A DNA stretch of 64,000 nt from Congeria kusceri (GCA_027627225.1 CM051040.1:29989634-30053633); one strand, 5' to 3'; positions 1-11,575 are shown, counted from the first letter of the stretch. Program-made: numbers and translations. Notes: generated by a model from the letters alone, not told the origin.

Positions 1-177
1 TGTTTGCGTGTGTATTTTTAACTGCACATTTTACATAAGATTTTCCACTATATGTTACAAAATAGAAAGATTAAATACTAAAGACAACATTATACAAAAC
101 AAAACGCACAGACTCAGACCCATTGCTCTTAATGATCCAAAAAACATTTTCATTACAATCAAATTATATCACATATT

Positions 178-415
178 CTAACACGATACTCTCTATGTTT
201 TCTAAAGACAAATAACAAATGTATCGTTGTTAAACTACCCAATAAACAACGCAAAAAGTTGCCCCGATTCTGAGCGGAGCATAGTAAAAAGTAGTTCCAA
301 TTACAATTGCATAAATATATGTCAAATCGAGTTAGAATCGAAATACTTTTCGCATTATCGTTGTTTATGCAAAAATTATTTCTTAAATATTACAGATTGT
401 ATAACCAATTAAACA
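178..415 (+). repeat. Dispersed repeat R1, copy 1 (partial)
   Basis: Shares long near-identical stretches with 538-805 and, reversed, with 19690-19985: a block reading 'aaactacccaataaacaac', then 'gcggagcatagtaaaa', then 'gttagaatcgaaata', in the same order and spacing. It lacks the palindromic right half seen in the other copies. It has no coding potential beyond short chance frames. I infer a non-autonomous mobile element or an old duplication; the family is unknown to me. Confidence 0.7.
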
Positions 416-537
416 GATTCAAAAGTCCTTAAAATTAATCTGTGAAATTTCACAGAAAGTACCAATGGTACGTATACTTGAACAAAACTTTGCTATATCA
501 TAATCCAGCAAAAATGTTTATGTTTATGCATTATTCA

Positions 538-805
538 TAATTCTAACATGATACTCGCTATTTTTTCTATAGACAAAGAACTATCGTTGTTAAACTACCC
601 AATAAACAACGCAAAAAGTATTCTAAGCGGAGCATAGTAAAATGTACTTCTTATTACAATTGACAAAGTATTTGTCAAATCATGTTAGAATCGAAATAAT
701 TATCGCATAATCGTAGTTTATCGGCCCATAAACAACTCTTTGTCGTTCTAGTGCGTGTCTTTAAACCACGCGGGCTGGCGCCCTCGTGGTTTAATTCATA
801 CGCAT
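538..805 (+). repeat. Dispersed repeat R1, copy 2 (left part, split by a LINE)
   Basis: Second copy of the repeat at 178-415, extended by a right half containing 'tttatcggcccataaacaac' and 'ccctcgtggtttaattcat'. The match to the uninterrupted copy at 19.6 kb stops at 'acgcatcag' near 807 and resumes after about 4153 with 'ctgataaacaacgata'. The interval between is therefore an insertion, and it is the LINE annotated at 806-4152. Confidence 0.7.
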
Positions 806-1050
806 CAGACAGACAGACAGACAGACAGACAGTTTATTCAGACTTATACAATAGTACATCGTCTTCATACATTAATACAAATATTCTTTTCTGTCACGTT
901 ATTAGGTAGAACGAGCAAAAATGTATATAACCAAACAAGGTCAGACACACACAATCGGTCAAGTAATGCAATATTACAACAAAAAAACAAGCAACACAAA
1001 CAACAAAATAAACAACAAACAAAGAAAGCAAAGGTGGTAAGGACAATTAA

Positions 1051-3363
1051 CTACACAGTTTCATTTATGATCGAATTTCTAATAACTAATGCTTCTTTGA
1101 TGTATTTACATACATTTAATAAGATGGATTTGTCACATGAAGCTAATAACTGATGGAATTTATATACAGATGGATTAACATAGAAAATACGGTTAATGTA
1201 TTTCTTCCTTAGTACGGTGTAACAACTGCATACGCAAATAAAATGATATTCATCTTCTATGTCCATATCATTACAACACAAACAATAACGTTGATTCCTT
1301 GTTATGTTATTTCTAGAGTATCTGCCAGTTTGTATTCTTAAAGGATGTACTGAAACCCTTAGTCGGACAAAAAATAAGCGCAAACGTCTTGGAAGTAAAT
1401 CTAAGTATGCGTCATACTCTACAGTAGTTTTAACGTGTTTATACATAAATAACACAGAGCTGTTGCTAATATTACCGTACCAGTCTTGTTTAAAATTGTC
1501 AACCAGTCTACATTTGAATTCATTAATAAAACTGCTACTTTGTACAGAATTGGGATTATCAAATACAAAACTAAAACCATAATCATTTAACAACTTTCTA
1601 ACATTCGATACCCAGTTTGTATAACCTTTATAACAATCACTCAGAGCTTGTTTATAAATAACCTGGACGATGATATTTTTACTGCCAAGAATTTTAAACC
1701 AATACTTAATAATTTTCACAAACCTGTTTATATACAAAGGATATCTACCTAATTCTCCATATACAGCAACATTGCATGTGTTTATCCTAACATGTAGCAA
1801 TCTTTTACAAAATTTCAAATGAATACGTTCTATATCGTTTGATTTTATGAAACCCCATATTTCAGATGTATAATTCAATATAGAACCTACGAAAGAGTCA
1901 AATAACTGGCAAAATATTTTTGGTTTTATGTCAAATTCCTTGCATTTATACAATAAAGTATTCATTGCCTTAAGGGCTTTACCAACTAAATGTTCCTGGT
2001 TCAGTTTAAAACTCCCAGTATAGCTTATTACTGTACCTAGATAGTTAAAACTATCAACTACTTCAATTTCGTTGCCATTGTATGTCCATTTCTCACCTCG
2101 TTTTAACCCCCCTCTCTTTCTAAAAACCATTATTTTTGTTTTTGTGGTGTTAACATTTAGACCCCAAGAATTACAATATAAATATAATTTATCTAAATGC
2201 GATTTAATTTCTTCCGGTGTTTTGCCTAAAATAGCCATGTCATCGGCAAATAATAGTAAAATCAACACAATTTCATCAAGATTTAAACCAGAGTTAATGC
2301 TATCTTGAAGGTAAAGTTCCAAGTCCTCAACAAACAAAGAAAACAGCATCGGCGACATTACCTCCCCTTGTCTTAAGCCTACTGCATAATTAAAATAATC
2401 TGAGTATGATGTACATGATTTAACGCATGATTTAACATGTGTATACATATCTTTCACTATTCTAAGCAATTTACCCTGTATACCCGACTTATATAATTTT
2501 AACCATAGCGCATTACGATAGATACTATCATAGCATTTTAACATGTCCACGTATATTACATATAAGCGTTTATTTTGATTTAAATAATTTTGCACAATTG
2601 ACATCAATATATAAATAGTATCCACTGTGGAGCAACCTTTCCTAAAACCAAACTGCGCATCCGAGATACTGTTATTTTCATTACAAAATGTTACGATGCG
2701 CTTATTCAAAATAGTGGTAAATACTTTTGAGAAACAACTGACTAGTGTAATCCCTCTGTCGTTATTTACATCGTTAACAGGGCCCTTCTTATGCAGGGGA
2801 ATAATTACTCCTTCTGTCCATTTATCCGGAAAATAACCAGATAAAAATATACCGTTAAATAAATCACACAAATGGTTAGATAGAATATCGCTGCATTCTA
2901 AAAAATATTCGTTTAAAATACAGTCGCTACCCGGTGATTTGTTTCGTTTCAAATGCTTTATTGCAAAAATAACTTCCTCGACAGATATAGGTTTATCAAG
3001 TTCAGGGAAAGTAGAATTTTCTGAGTTAAAATCGTTATAAAAACAGAAGTCCTCTGCTTCCGCATTATAATTACCTGCCGAGTTGCTACTCAACTTTTCA
3101 AAAAACTCTGTAAATTCCTCACGTGATATTTTATTTTTTATAACGTTTTTCTTCAATTTGAAAAATTTCCAAAATTCCTTAGGCTTATGTTTTCTTAAAT
3201 TTTCTATTTCCGTCATTTTTCTTCTGTAGTAACAATTTTTCTTCTTGCGAAGTAGGTCTTTATAGCACTTCTTTTGTACACATAAGTTTTCTCTATTTAC
3301 ATTTGTTTTGTCCAAATTAAAAACACGCAAAGCATCTTGATACAACTCCGAGCGGTAATGCAC
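1051..3363 (-). pseudogene. LINE reverse transcriptase, long open frame (about 770 codons)
   Basis: Uninterrupted frame encoding a non-LTR reverse transcriptase. Motifs in order: 'GSDCILNEYF' (finger region, about residue 145), 'AQFGFRKGCSTVDTIY' (motif 2a, about 240), 'VIYVDMLKCYDSI' (motif A, catalytic Asp, about 270), 'LRQGEVMSPMLFSLF' (motif B, about 330), 'LLFADDMAIL' (motif C, catalytic FADD, about 370), and 'GLNVNTTKTKIMVF' (motif D). The C-terminal half ends with a Cys-Cys-His-Cys type motif, 'CLCC...EDEYHFICVC', usual in CR1/Jockey-like elements. All catalytic residues are present, so this copy is relatively young. The frame joins the upstream endonuclease only through a frameshift, so I call the element inactive as it stands. 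Confidence 0.85.
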
Positions 3364-4152
3364 TCATTATCGAACCATTCCGCATTTTTTATACAACTAT
3401 CAATATTGAAACCAGGGTTTGTTTTGAAATTAGACGTTCTAGAGAATAACGGGTCCGCAACACTGCGAATAGTATCTGTAAACTTATTTAAGGTTTCATT
3501 AATTGAAATTCTACTCGAATTATCAATAAAATTTTGTACAATGTTATTAAAATCAGGCAACATTGAAATAATCCCTGAGCGAAATTGTTCACGTAACGTA
3601 TTATCCCATTTGTATTTGATATCTGCAAATGATTGAAAATAGGTTGAGACATTATTGCAAATTAACGAAAAATGTAACGGTGCATGATCACTCCATTCGT
3701 TAAAATCATTCACTGTAAAATCAGATATACTTGAAAAGTTGCTTTCGTGGGACAACAAATAATCAATAACAGAAGTACCGTTACTCGAAAAGAAAGTTTG
3801 TTTACAACTGTTACCGATTCTGCCATTAACAATGCGTAAACATGTTGATTTACAAAGATCAAGTAATTTAACCGCATGACTATTTAGTGAGCAATCTACT
3901 GAGGCCCTATCAGAGGCGTTGTCAGGCGAATAATCAGTATCATCGTAAACAGTATTTACTCTGTCGTGTACAACATAATCATATTTATTGCTGACTCTAC
4001 TATTAAAGTCGCCTGTTACAAAAAATTTACCAAATTCTGAAAAATAGGTAATATCATTTTCTAACATTTCAAATAAATCTATATTTATTGTATTATAAAC
4101 AGGTGAATCTTGTCCCCAAATATAAGCTGAACATATATCAGAACTCCAATTA
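3297..4152 (-). pseudogene. LINE endonuclease (EEP fold), N-terminally truncated
   Basis: The frame encodes the second half of an exonuclease-endonuclease-phosphatase domain, the nicking enzyme of LINE target-primed reverse transcription. Visible motifs are 'FVTGDFNSR' (Asn/Asp active-site region), 'TSVIDYLLSHE' and 'WSDHAPLHFSL' (the catalytic SDH motif). A linker follows with 'AEWFDNEC', which in related elements leads directly into the reverse transcriptase. Here the frame runs off about 20 codons later while the homologous sequence continues in the next frame, a single-base indel. Coding sequence extends upstream of the first ATG to about 4152 ('YIWGQDSPVYNTINI') and then meets repeat R1. 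Confidence 0.8.
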
Positions 4153-4740
4153 CTTGTTCATTGGCTGATAAACAACGATAAATCGAAAATGATTAATTAT
4201 AACTTACCCATTAAATATGTTTCTCTGAACATTTTTCTACGGTTATTACTGTGCTATATTCCTTATTATATGACACTGATATAAATGCGTTTGCGACAAT
4301 TAAATACTTCCAAATTCACAAGGATACAGATGTTTAAAACCACCTGACATCAAATTTGATCACTAAAAACCAATGATTTATAACAGTTGACACTTTGTTG
4401 TATCCGGATTGTTTCAGAAACGTTCAGCGGTAAGATAAGCATGACAAGTGAAACTTTAAGGCGGGTTGGTTTAAATAGAACATTTGATTCATTTTATTGA
4501 TATTTATGATAAGGGGATAAACTCACATTAAAGCGAATTCATTGACCGATCAATAACTTGACATGGCAAGAATGATGATAGGAATGATGGACAGACGGAC
4601 GGACAACAGAGACAGATAGACGGCCGTATGAACGGACGTACAGTCGGGCCGTGTTCGGGCGTGTTTAATAAGGTTTCACTGGCGGGCGTTAGAGTGGGTG
4701 TAAGGGCGGACAGACAGGTAGGCAGACAAACAAATGTTCA
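4153..4740. repeat. Right flank of repeat R1, then (ACGG/CAGA)-rich simple sequence
   Basis: 4153-4200 resumes repeat R1 after the LINE ('gctgataaacaacgataaatcgaaaat' compared with the 19.6 kb copy). 4590-4730 is low-complexity sequence rich in GACGG and CAGACA. I see no gene. Confidence 0.5.
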
Positions 4741-5002
4741 ATTAAATATATAACAAAATGAGAAGGAATAATACTACCAATATCATCTTTAAAAAAAATT
4801 GTTGCACGAATAAAATTTCCAAACCATTCGTGTTTCTTTTCACTAGCTGACTCTTGCTATACGAAACGACGTTTAGTGCCCTTATGTGTGTTTGTAAACT
4901 GGATGTTAGAAAGTCCTCAAAGATAGTAATGTTCTTAATGGAAAGCCTACATGATACTATAGTAACGACATTCATCAGTCGAAACAATTCGTGTAATTCG
5001 AT

Positions 5003-5500
5003 TTTAAACGGACTACGTCATTGAAAAGGGCCTCAATGGTGCAATTTTTTTTTTTAATCTGAAATTTAGATATTAATACTGACATATAATAACGGTTAAA
5101 ACAGGGTATTTATAATGGGAAAAGAGTGATAATAATCCTTTTATACTATGGATTGTGTTTGTTTGGCCCTTTTCCTGTTTACATTTTGACGTCAGAATTC
5201 TAAGCATTCTGTATAACCATAGTTAACAAACGACTCCTTACCAAGCATGATAGCGCAGTTGGTGAAAGCGCTGTCTATTGTCATTTCTTCGTAGGGCTCC
5301 TTAGTCGTGAGTTCGATACCCACTTGGGGTTTTAATTTTTCATGCTTTTTTGCTAATTTGTTTTTATCAAATATCTTATTGTATATTATATTATTTATAT
5401 TTATCTAATGCACATGTCTTAGTAAAGTGCATTTCTATCAAATAAAATAATTAATAGTGCAATAGGAAGCCATTTATTTCGTTGACATAGTCCCTTTAAA
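5003..5500 (+). mobile_element. TIR element with tRNA-like core, copy 1
   Basis: About 498 bp bounded by inverted ends: left 'ttaaacggactacgtcattg' and right the reverse complement of a matching 'ttaaagggactatgtcaacg'. TTAA is present at both edges. An opposite-strand copy lies at 33894-34335 with the same order of parts: TIR, 'gggcc', A+T-rich spacer, 'acattttgacgtcagaatt', tRNA-like segment, T-rich stretch, 'gtgcaataggaagc', TIR. There is no coding capacity. I infer a non-autonomous DNA element that captured a tRNA-derived sequence or SINE before it spread. The TTAA edges recall piggyBac-type insertion, but the terminal bases do not fit a piggyBac end well enough for a family call. Confidence 0.75.
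5240..5330 (+). ncRNA. tRNA-like segment with pol III A and B boxes
   Basis: 'tagcgcagttgg' at 5251-5262 fits the A box, and 'gttcgatacc' at 5311-5320 fits the B box (GWTCRANNC). The D arm is plausible: AGCGC pairs with GCGCT across a loop containing GTTGG. The T arm pairs GTGAG with CCCAC around TTCGATA. The A-B distance of about 60 bases is long, and the acceptor stem pairs poorly. This is therefore a decayed or intron-bearing tRNA relic, or a SINE head, rather than a working tRNA gene. The 12-base A box is identical in the second copy at 34119-34130. Confidence 0.6.
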
Positions 5501-6990
5501 AGGTATGATGTCGTTTGCAAACTACATACATTTGAGAACTTGGACGCGGATATCTTGTAAACTGGGTTAAGAAGTACACTTTTAGAGAGACAAACCGGTT
5601 GCCTAGTTTATAATAAACTAATTTTAGTCCCTGAAAACAAACGGCTGAAACTGTGTATGAACTGTAAAGGTCGACAAATCCTGCTTCTTGTTTTAAGTTA
5701 CATTTCCTTTGGACAGTTTTCCTGAAAACAAACTGCTGAATCTGTGTATGAAATGTAAAGGTCGATAAATCATGTTTCTTGTTTTATCTTACTAAGTTAC
5801 TTTTCTTTGGGATACTGTCTTGAGCCAGATCAAAATGGCAAGCACGTTATACAAAGAGCAAAGTAGGAGAAAAGTAACACTATATATGATGAATTCGATA
5901 TTTGACAGAAACGACTGCGTCAGTCTTAGTTTATAAGTACCTATGCCATTTCATTCCATGCAGGAATATGGTCGGATATTTGTGCAAAAGATAACCAGAT
6001 ACTTTCGTGAAAATCTGACAAACTTCTCATGAAAACGTTGTGTCCACTTCTCTTACAGTCTCAGAAACCATTATTAAATGGATAATTTTACGTTAGTGCC
6101 TCGAACAGCATACAATAACAATTTACAGATCGTAATGTTGTTTTTTGCAAAAAGCTTTATAATTTCTTGAAAGTTTGTTGCTTTTCATGACAAAGTAATA
6201 ACTATCTTGCCGGAATAGTTTAACTTTTCACGCAAATTTTAATTTTTCGCGATAAGTTACTATATTAAGCAACACAATTCAGAATATCTTGTCCAACATA
6301 TTTCGCGAAAAGTTTTCAAATTTTCATGAAAATGTGTAAAACTTTCATGAAAATTATCTGGTTTCATTTTATGCAAAAGTATAAAACAATACAGGGGCCT
6401 AACTGGCCATATTCCTATGCACACGTACGTGCAATTAGCAATACTTAACGTGGACAAAAAAAAATCTAACACGAATCGAGTTTTTTTGGAAACACTGTTA
6501 CAGATTTGTGTTTAGGAAATGAGTTTCGTGATTGAGAATACAGTATAGGTAATTAAAACAGATGTCTGCATTTGTGAAATTATGTTTAAAATATTGTCAG
6601 CAATCTAATAGTTTCACACTATATTAGCAATTTATATATTCTTTAAATATATTAAACGGTGCTACCTAAAACTTTTATATACTGTATAATTTAGCACAAC
6701 GTATTATGGATTGTTTCTACTCTATGTTAGCATTACTTTTTTTATAGATCTACATGTATTAAATAATTTGGGATTCTTACAAACAAATTTAACTTACCTA
6801 TAAAATACCTAGTCCTCGACATTTTGTTTGTCTTACAATAGTACCTTGGTCACCAATTCAACCAGATGAAATGAACTTTTCAAAACCACCACGTGCAATC
6901 ACAGTGTTCGATCTCTCCGAAAACAGATTTATAACACTTTACATTCCGTAGTATCTAGGTAGATAAAAGACTAGATGAAGTGCAAGGAAT
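5501..6990. other. Non-coding; one short tandem duplication
   Basis: 5628-5720 and 5721-5815 are two diverged copies of a roughly 95-bp unit ('tgaaaacaaac...ctgtgtatga...gtaaaggtcga'). The rest is A+T-rich with repeated 'ttcatgaaaa' phrases at 6000-6360. I see no gene or further structure. Confidence 0.5.
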
Positions 6991-7139
6991 GTTTGGTTTG
7001 AACATGTAAATGTGTGATTTAATTTTATTGACCGTAAATGCTTTATTAAGAAGGGACGAGCTTACATTTTAACTTACAGTTAAAAATAGGCAGACTTCGA
7101 TATGTATTTAAGTTTGCATCGATCGACACTAGACAAAAA

Positions 7140-7250
7140 CACAGACGAACGGACGGACGAAACCTAGACGAATGCACGGACGGACGGACGGACGGGTGGG
7201 AGAACGGCATGCAGACAGACATACGCATAGACAGACATGCAATTACAAAG
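7140..7250. repeat. (ACGG)n / (CAGA)n simple repeat
   Basis: Runs of 'acggacggacgg' at 7148-7190, then 'gcagacagacatacgcatag'. The open frames on both strands here follow from the four-base period and are not genes. Confidence 0.8.
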
Positions 7251-7678
7251 GCGATTGGACCATTACCGGTAACATATTTAACATTAAAACGGACGCACTG
7301 TCACATAAATTTTTCTGCCATTTTTTCCTCTTACTGGGGTGATTCATTGTTTCAAACCGGCTTTTATTGCTCTTATGCGTGTTTGCTAACTGGGTGTTTA
7401 TGTGTCATCGAAGAGATTTACGACCCTAATGAGAAACATAGATGATAATAGCTTTCTTCTGTCGAAACAGATCGCACACTCGAAATGTGATGTCGTAAAC
7501 TACAAGAATTTAAGTACTTTAGCGCGGTATTTACTGCCAGAGGTCTCGGTGGATAAGCCAGACGGATTCTATACAAACAAATATGCGTTCTCCGGCTTCT
7601 ATACAAACAGGCACCGGATTATATTCAACAAAAACGGCTAAACGCTAAACAGTCCCGTTCATTATATGTTTTTCAAAT

Positions 7679-7965
7679 CGTACCCCTGGGGTAAAAAGTG
7701 ACAATGGCCTAGGGGTCATATGGTGTCAATAGAGATATGGCAAGTGGGCTTTAAAAATCTTCTCTGAAACCGCAAGAACCAGAGGTTTCATATTTGGCAT
7801 AAAACATTGTATAGTGGCTCTCTACAAATATTACATTCAAATTATGCCCCTGAGATGAAAACAAAGCCACGCTTTGGGGGTTTCACTGTTTCTATAGACT
7901 TATATTGCAAGTGGATTTTTATCTTCGCTTCTGAAACTGCAAGGCCCAGAGGTTTATTAACGGCG
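7679..7965 (+). repeat. Dispersed tandem-unit repeat R2, copy at 7.7 kb
   Basis: Two diverged units containing 'cccctggggtaaaaagtgac', 'tatggcaagtggg', 'aatcttctctgaaaccgcaag' and 'ccagaggtttcatatttgg'. The same units recur at 33545-33890 and 34340-34640. No coding sense. Confidence 0.7.
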
Positions 7966-8030
7966 GTGTTCTCTGGGGCGGTGTTCTCGGGGGGGCGGCG
8001 TTGTTGGCTGCAGCGGCCCCTTACTTTGTG

Positions 8031-8486
8031 CAGACAATAACGTGAGAAGTTTTTGCGCTATCATTGTAAAACTGTATGAAAGTGTCAGTAGGCCTAAAAG
8101 GAAGGGTAAGTTTGATTTTCGGCATAATTGCTTTTATCAGACTTGAGTTATGCCCCTTTAAAAAAAATAGTTTAAATAAGGCTTGTGCAGACAATAACTT
8201 TAACAGTTTTTATTCAATCTTTATGAAACGTTATGGAAGTGTTAGTAGGCATAAATGGAAGATTAAGTTCGATTTTAGGCATAATTGTTCATATCGTACT
8301 TAATTTATGCCCCCTTTTTAAAAACAATTAGTTCATAATAATAAGGCTTGTGCAGACAATAAGTTGAGTAGTTTTTGTGCAATCATTATGAAACTTTATG
8401 GAAGTGTTAATAGGCATAAAAAGAAGGTCAAGTTTGGTTTTCTGCATAATTGCTATGATCGTTCTTGAGTTATGCCTCATTTTTAA
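8031..8486 (+). repeat. Tandem array R3, about 3 units of 160-170 bp
   Basis: Each unit holds 'ggcttgtgcagacaataa', 'catta/ttatgaaac...gga', 'gtgttagtaggcataaa', 'aggttaagtttg', 'ttttcggcataattgct' and 'gagttatgcccc'. A further unit lies at 9226-9365, on the other side of the inserted sequence 8487-9225, so the array was interrupted by a later event. Confidence 0.75.
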
Positions 8487-9400
8487 AACTAGAACTCCGC
8501 GAGTCGGATGTGTCGCCTGACACCGGATAGTTTACGTGAATCCAAATGAAGAAGCACTTAAGGGTAATGCTCAATTTTTTTTTACTGATTTATTGAAATC
8601 TTCAAAAGCACTGCACTCTGGCTAATTACAAAGAAAAGACTTATTGAAACCGAAAATGCGACACAAAAATAAGTATGAACATTTACAAAGGGCAATAACT
8701 CCGAAAGTATGAGGTGCAGGGTAACGATTCTTGTGCACTGCACTTTTCCTCCATGAGATATATCTACCTATGAAGTTTCAGGTTGATAGCTTTCATAGTC
8801 TTAGAGTTGTGTTCCGGACAAAAATTAAGTATGCAAATAAACGAATAACTCCAAAAGTATATGATGCAGAGTAACGGTTTTTGTGCAGTGCACTTCTCCT
8901 CAATAAGATCTATCTACCTATGAAGTTTTAAGTTGACAGCTTTCATAGTCTTAGAGTTATGCTCCGGACAAAAATTAAGTATGAAAATAAACAAAGGGCA
9001 ATAACTCCAAAAGTATGAAGTGCAGAGAACCGGTTCTTGTGCACTGCACTTCCCCTGCACTTCTCCTCAGTGAGATCTATCTACCTATGAACTTTCATGT
9101 TGATAGCTTTAATAGTTTAAGAGTTATGCTCCGGACAAGCAAAAGGGGACGCTGCCGACGCCTCCGCCGCCGCCGACACAGCCGCCGACATAAGTAACCC
9201 CTATATGTCGCCTAGTCAGGCGACACAAAAAAAGCAGTTCAAATAAGGCTGGTGCAGACAATCACTTGAGAAGTATTGTCAGTATTGTCAGGGTTAGTAA
9301 ACATAAAAGGAAGGTTAACTTTGGTTTTCGGCATAATTGCTCTTATGGTATTTGAGTTATGCCCCGTCAGGCTACACATCCGACTCGCGAAGGTCTAGTT
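8487..9400. mobile_element. Composite TIR element with internal 150-bp tandem repeats
   Basis: Left end 'gcgagtcggatgtgtcgcct' (within 8487-8521) is matched in inverted orientation at 9366-9400 ('caggctacacatccgactcg'), an inverted repeat of about 35 bp with few mismatches. A second, shorter inverted end, 'gtcaggcgacac', lies at 9215-9227. Inside, 8690-9140 is three units of about 150 bp ('gcaataactcc..aagtatga', 'ttgtgcactgcacttctcct', 'gttatgctccggacaa'). A GCC-rich block follows at 9140-9190. The interval 9228-9365 is an array R3 unit. I read this as a small TIR element that landed in array R3, plus a partial second end. Confidence 0.6.
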
Positions 9401-11390
9401 ATGTATGTGCATCGCCAGGACTCAATACCTTTCCCAGAAAATGAGTCAACCTATAATGTAATAATGGTTGTGGCCTTTGTGTTACATAATACAAAGTGTA
9501 AATCATAAACAATGCAATCTACTTTGCTCCAATATTTCTTTTTAGCTCACATGAGCACCGAGTGGTCAAGTTCTTACTTGTAAAATTAATGATTGTTAGT
9601 GGCAAGAAATATGAAGTTTGGGCCAGTTGTACCAGACCTCATGGATTTGGGACTTTCATGGAGACTGTCCCATTTTGGGGTATAATGCGCTTTCAATGGG
9701 CATGAATATACACTCGGGCGATGCGACACTTGTCAGACACATATTGGTGCCTTACGATATTCTTACAAAAGTCGCAAACACTTTTTGTGTTTGTCTTGCT
9801 TATTGCTGGTTAGCGACCTATTATTCGCCCACTATTGAAAACCAGTGAAAACAACAAACGAACACGATTTACCAATCTGGAGCTGATTTGCCTTGTTGTT
9901 TTGATAAACCTCAGCCGATTATTGCTGATATAAATATTCCGTGTTATTATATCCATGTAAACAAACAATGCATAGCTGACCTTGTCAGGATCACGAGGGG
10001 AATGACGTCATCACGCTCGCGCGCACATGTGTGAGGCGCTGAGAGGGGGTCATTTTTGCGTTAAGTATTTAACTTCCAGACGACAATATACGTTTTATAT
10101 TATTCCGATTTTAAAATTTAAATAATGTCTGAATTCGTACCAGTATTGATTTAGTATTTGAAATAATAATATTTTATATTGATTGCATGTAATGAATATG
10201 ATTTGAATGCAGTGCCCCTGTTCGGGCCTCAAAAGATGCTTTCTATTCTAAGTGTGCCTCACGGCGTTGTGTACACACCGGTCTTTACTGACCTGTGTAA
10301 ACCCACGCTAAGGATGATGGGAACGCACTACTTTAAACATGGCGTGAAGAAGATGAGGATCACATGAGTGAAAAAGGTAAAAAAGGAAAACATATGAATT
10401 TATCTATCACGTGTGATCTGCACTCCAGATATTGTTTATTTATTCGTTAATTGTAGCTTGTTTTCAAATATTTATATGTAATTCTGAAGAATATTTGGAG
10501 AAACGCCTCTATGTGAGGTATCAGGTTGTTCGCTCCCAACCAGTTTCGACCTTGGGCTTGGTTAGTAGTAGTTAAATTCTCCCTTGGTAGTTTCGCCCCC
10601 TGAACGTTATATTGAGTAATGTTTGTATTATGTTACTATTATTATTAATAAAAGATCATCCGCCCGCCATACATCAATCTATCAATGAGTCACTGATTTA
10701 GTTAAAATGTTTAACAATAAATTACATTAATTAGATAAGACAATAAAAACTATGTTATTTAGAGAATTTTTGTATTCGTCTCCTTGGCTTATTTAGATGT
10801 ATTTTTTTCAGAAATACAATTGCAAATGTATATCTGTTGTAACATATCTCATATCATGTTTGAATGTTAACATTGAATAAATGATAGTGATAATAAATAT
10901 ACAAAATGCCTTGTCTACTCTAAATATTATAAATATCAAATAAAATACTTGTCTTATCAACTTGACATTTTGCACTAAAATAATTTCAAAGTGCAAAAGT
11001 CATGAAACTTAACAAAATAAAATATTTTACCATTATTTGGTAATTATAGATAAACTGTAAAAAACAAAAATTGCTCATATCTTTTTTTCATGTACAAGGA
11101 AATAAAAAATGGATTGATAACTAAAACATTCCTGTGTGTTTTTTCTTTTACAGTAAATTTTAATTTGTAAATGTCAGTTTACAGTGTTTAATGTGCCAGA
11201 CAAATGAAACTGAATGTGTTATATGTTCGATGCGCATATATTACCATGTTGTGTTCATGTATATATGTTATCATGTTGATTCGCCAATACATTCGCATAA
11301 ACCCGACAGCTTCGATTACTGGATACATAGGACCTTTCATGACTATTCAGCACTTGATTATCCTGTAATATAACATACAACGTTTCTTAT
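9401..11390. other. Non-coding, probably intronic; no clear feature
   Basis: A+T-rich sequence upstream of the fibronectin-like exon. 9543-9572 carries 'tagctcacatgagcaccgag', a remnant of the repeat starting TTTAGCTCACCTGAGC that is frequent in bivalves. A frame of 62 codons at 10179 has no recognisable motif and I do not support it as a gene. Confidence 0.4.
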
Positions 11391-11397
11391 CCGGCAG

Positions 11398-11575
11398 GTG
11401 CCAAAGTTTGAGATCTACGACCTCCAGTACCAGTGCAATTTTCTGATCCGTGTGAGTGGTGTGACACGGAAGGGCGTACAGAGCAAGCCGACGGAGGTGA
11501 GGCTCCGCACCCCAGTCTGTGAGATGATACCGGTGCAAGGGAACAGTGTACCACCAGAGTGCCCCCAACAGTCAG
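11398..11575 (+). CDS. Internal exon, fibronectin type III-like
   Basis: A 178-bp internal exon between an acceptor ('cttatccggcag') and a strong donor ('cag|gtgagc'), so intron phases differ (0 in, 1 out). It encodes 'FEIYDLQYQCNFLIRVSG', the pattern of the last strands of an FN3 domain (hydrophobic-Tyr-x-hydrophobic-x-Val). Next come 'KGVQSKPTEVRLRTPVC' and a Pro/Cys-rich linker 'PPECPQQSG'. High GC and codon-like substitutions against its neighbour copy support coding. The rest of the gene lies outside what I can assemble. The Cys and 'PPECP' after the FN3 end make an anosmin-like extracellular protein possible, but that is a weak guess. Confidence 0.6.

Larger units (their letters stand above)
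806..4152 (-). mobile_element. CR1/Jockey-group LINE, 5'-truncated, near-complete ORF2
   Basis: A non-LTR retrotransposon read on the minus strand. It carries the C-terminal part of an apurinic-type endonuclease (from about 4150 to 3340), then reverse transcriptase and a C-terminal cysteine motif (3363-1051), then a 3' untranslated tail. The tail holds AATAAA (minus strand, near 838-833) and ends in a (CTGT)n microsatellite at 832-806, a type of simple-repeat tail that LINEs of this group can have. Only a one-base frame change near 3340 separates endonuclease from reverse transcriptase. The 5' end of the endonuclease and any ORF1 are missing, consistent with 5' truncation on insertion. I see no clear target duplication. 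The insertion lies inside repeat R1. Confidence 0.85.

Noticed and set aside
755..1153. 132-residue forward frame
   Set aside because: Runs across repeat R1, the (CAGA)n tail and the 3' untranslated region of the minus-strand LINE; composition is that of simple sequence.
5240..5330. Functional tRNA gene
   Set aside because: The A and B boxes are good but the acceptor stem does not pair well and no clear anticodon arm can be drawn. The sequence is repeated within a mobile element.
5003..5500. piggyBac-family assignment for the TIR element
   Set aside because: TTAA edges fit, but the terminal bases read AGGG/ACGG rather than the usual piggyBac CCC-type ends, and the TTAA may belong to the TIR itself.
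7046..7228. Ser/Pro/Arg-rich reverse frame
   Set aside because: Encoded by the (ACGG)n simple repeat.
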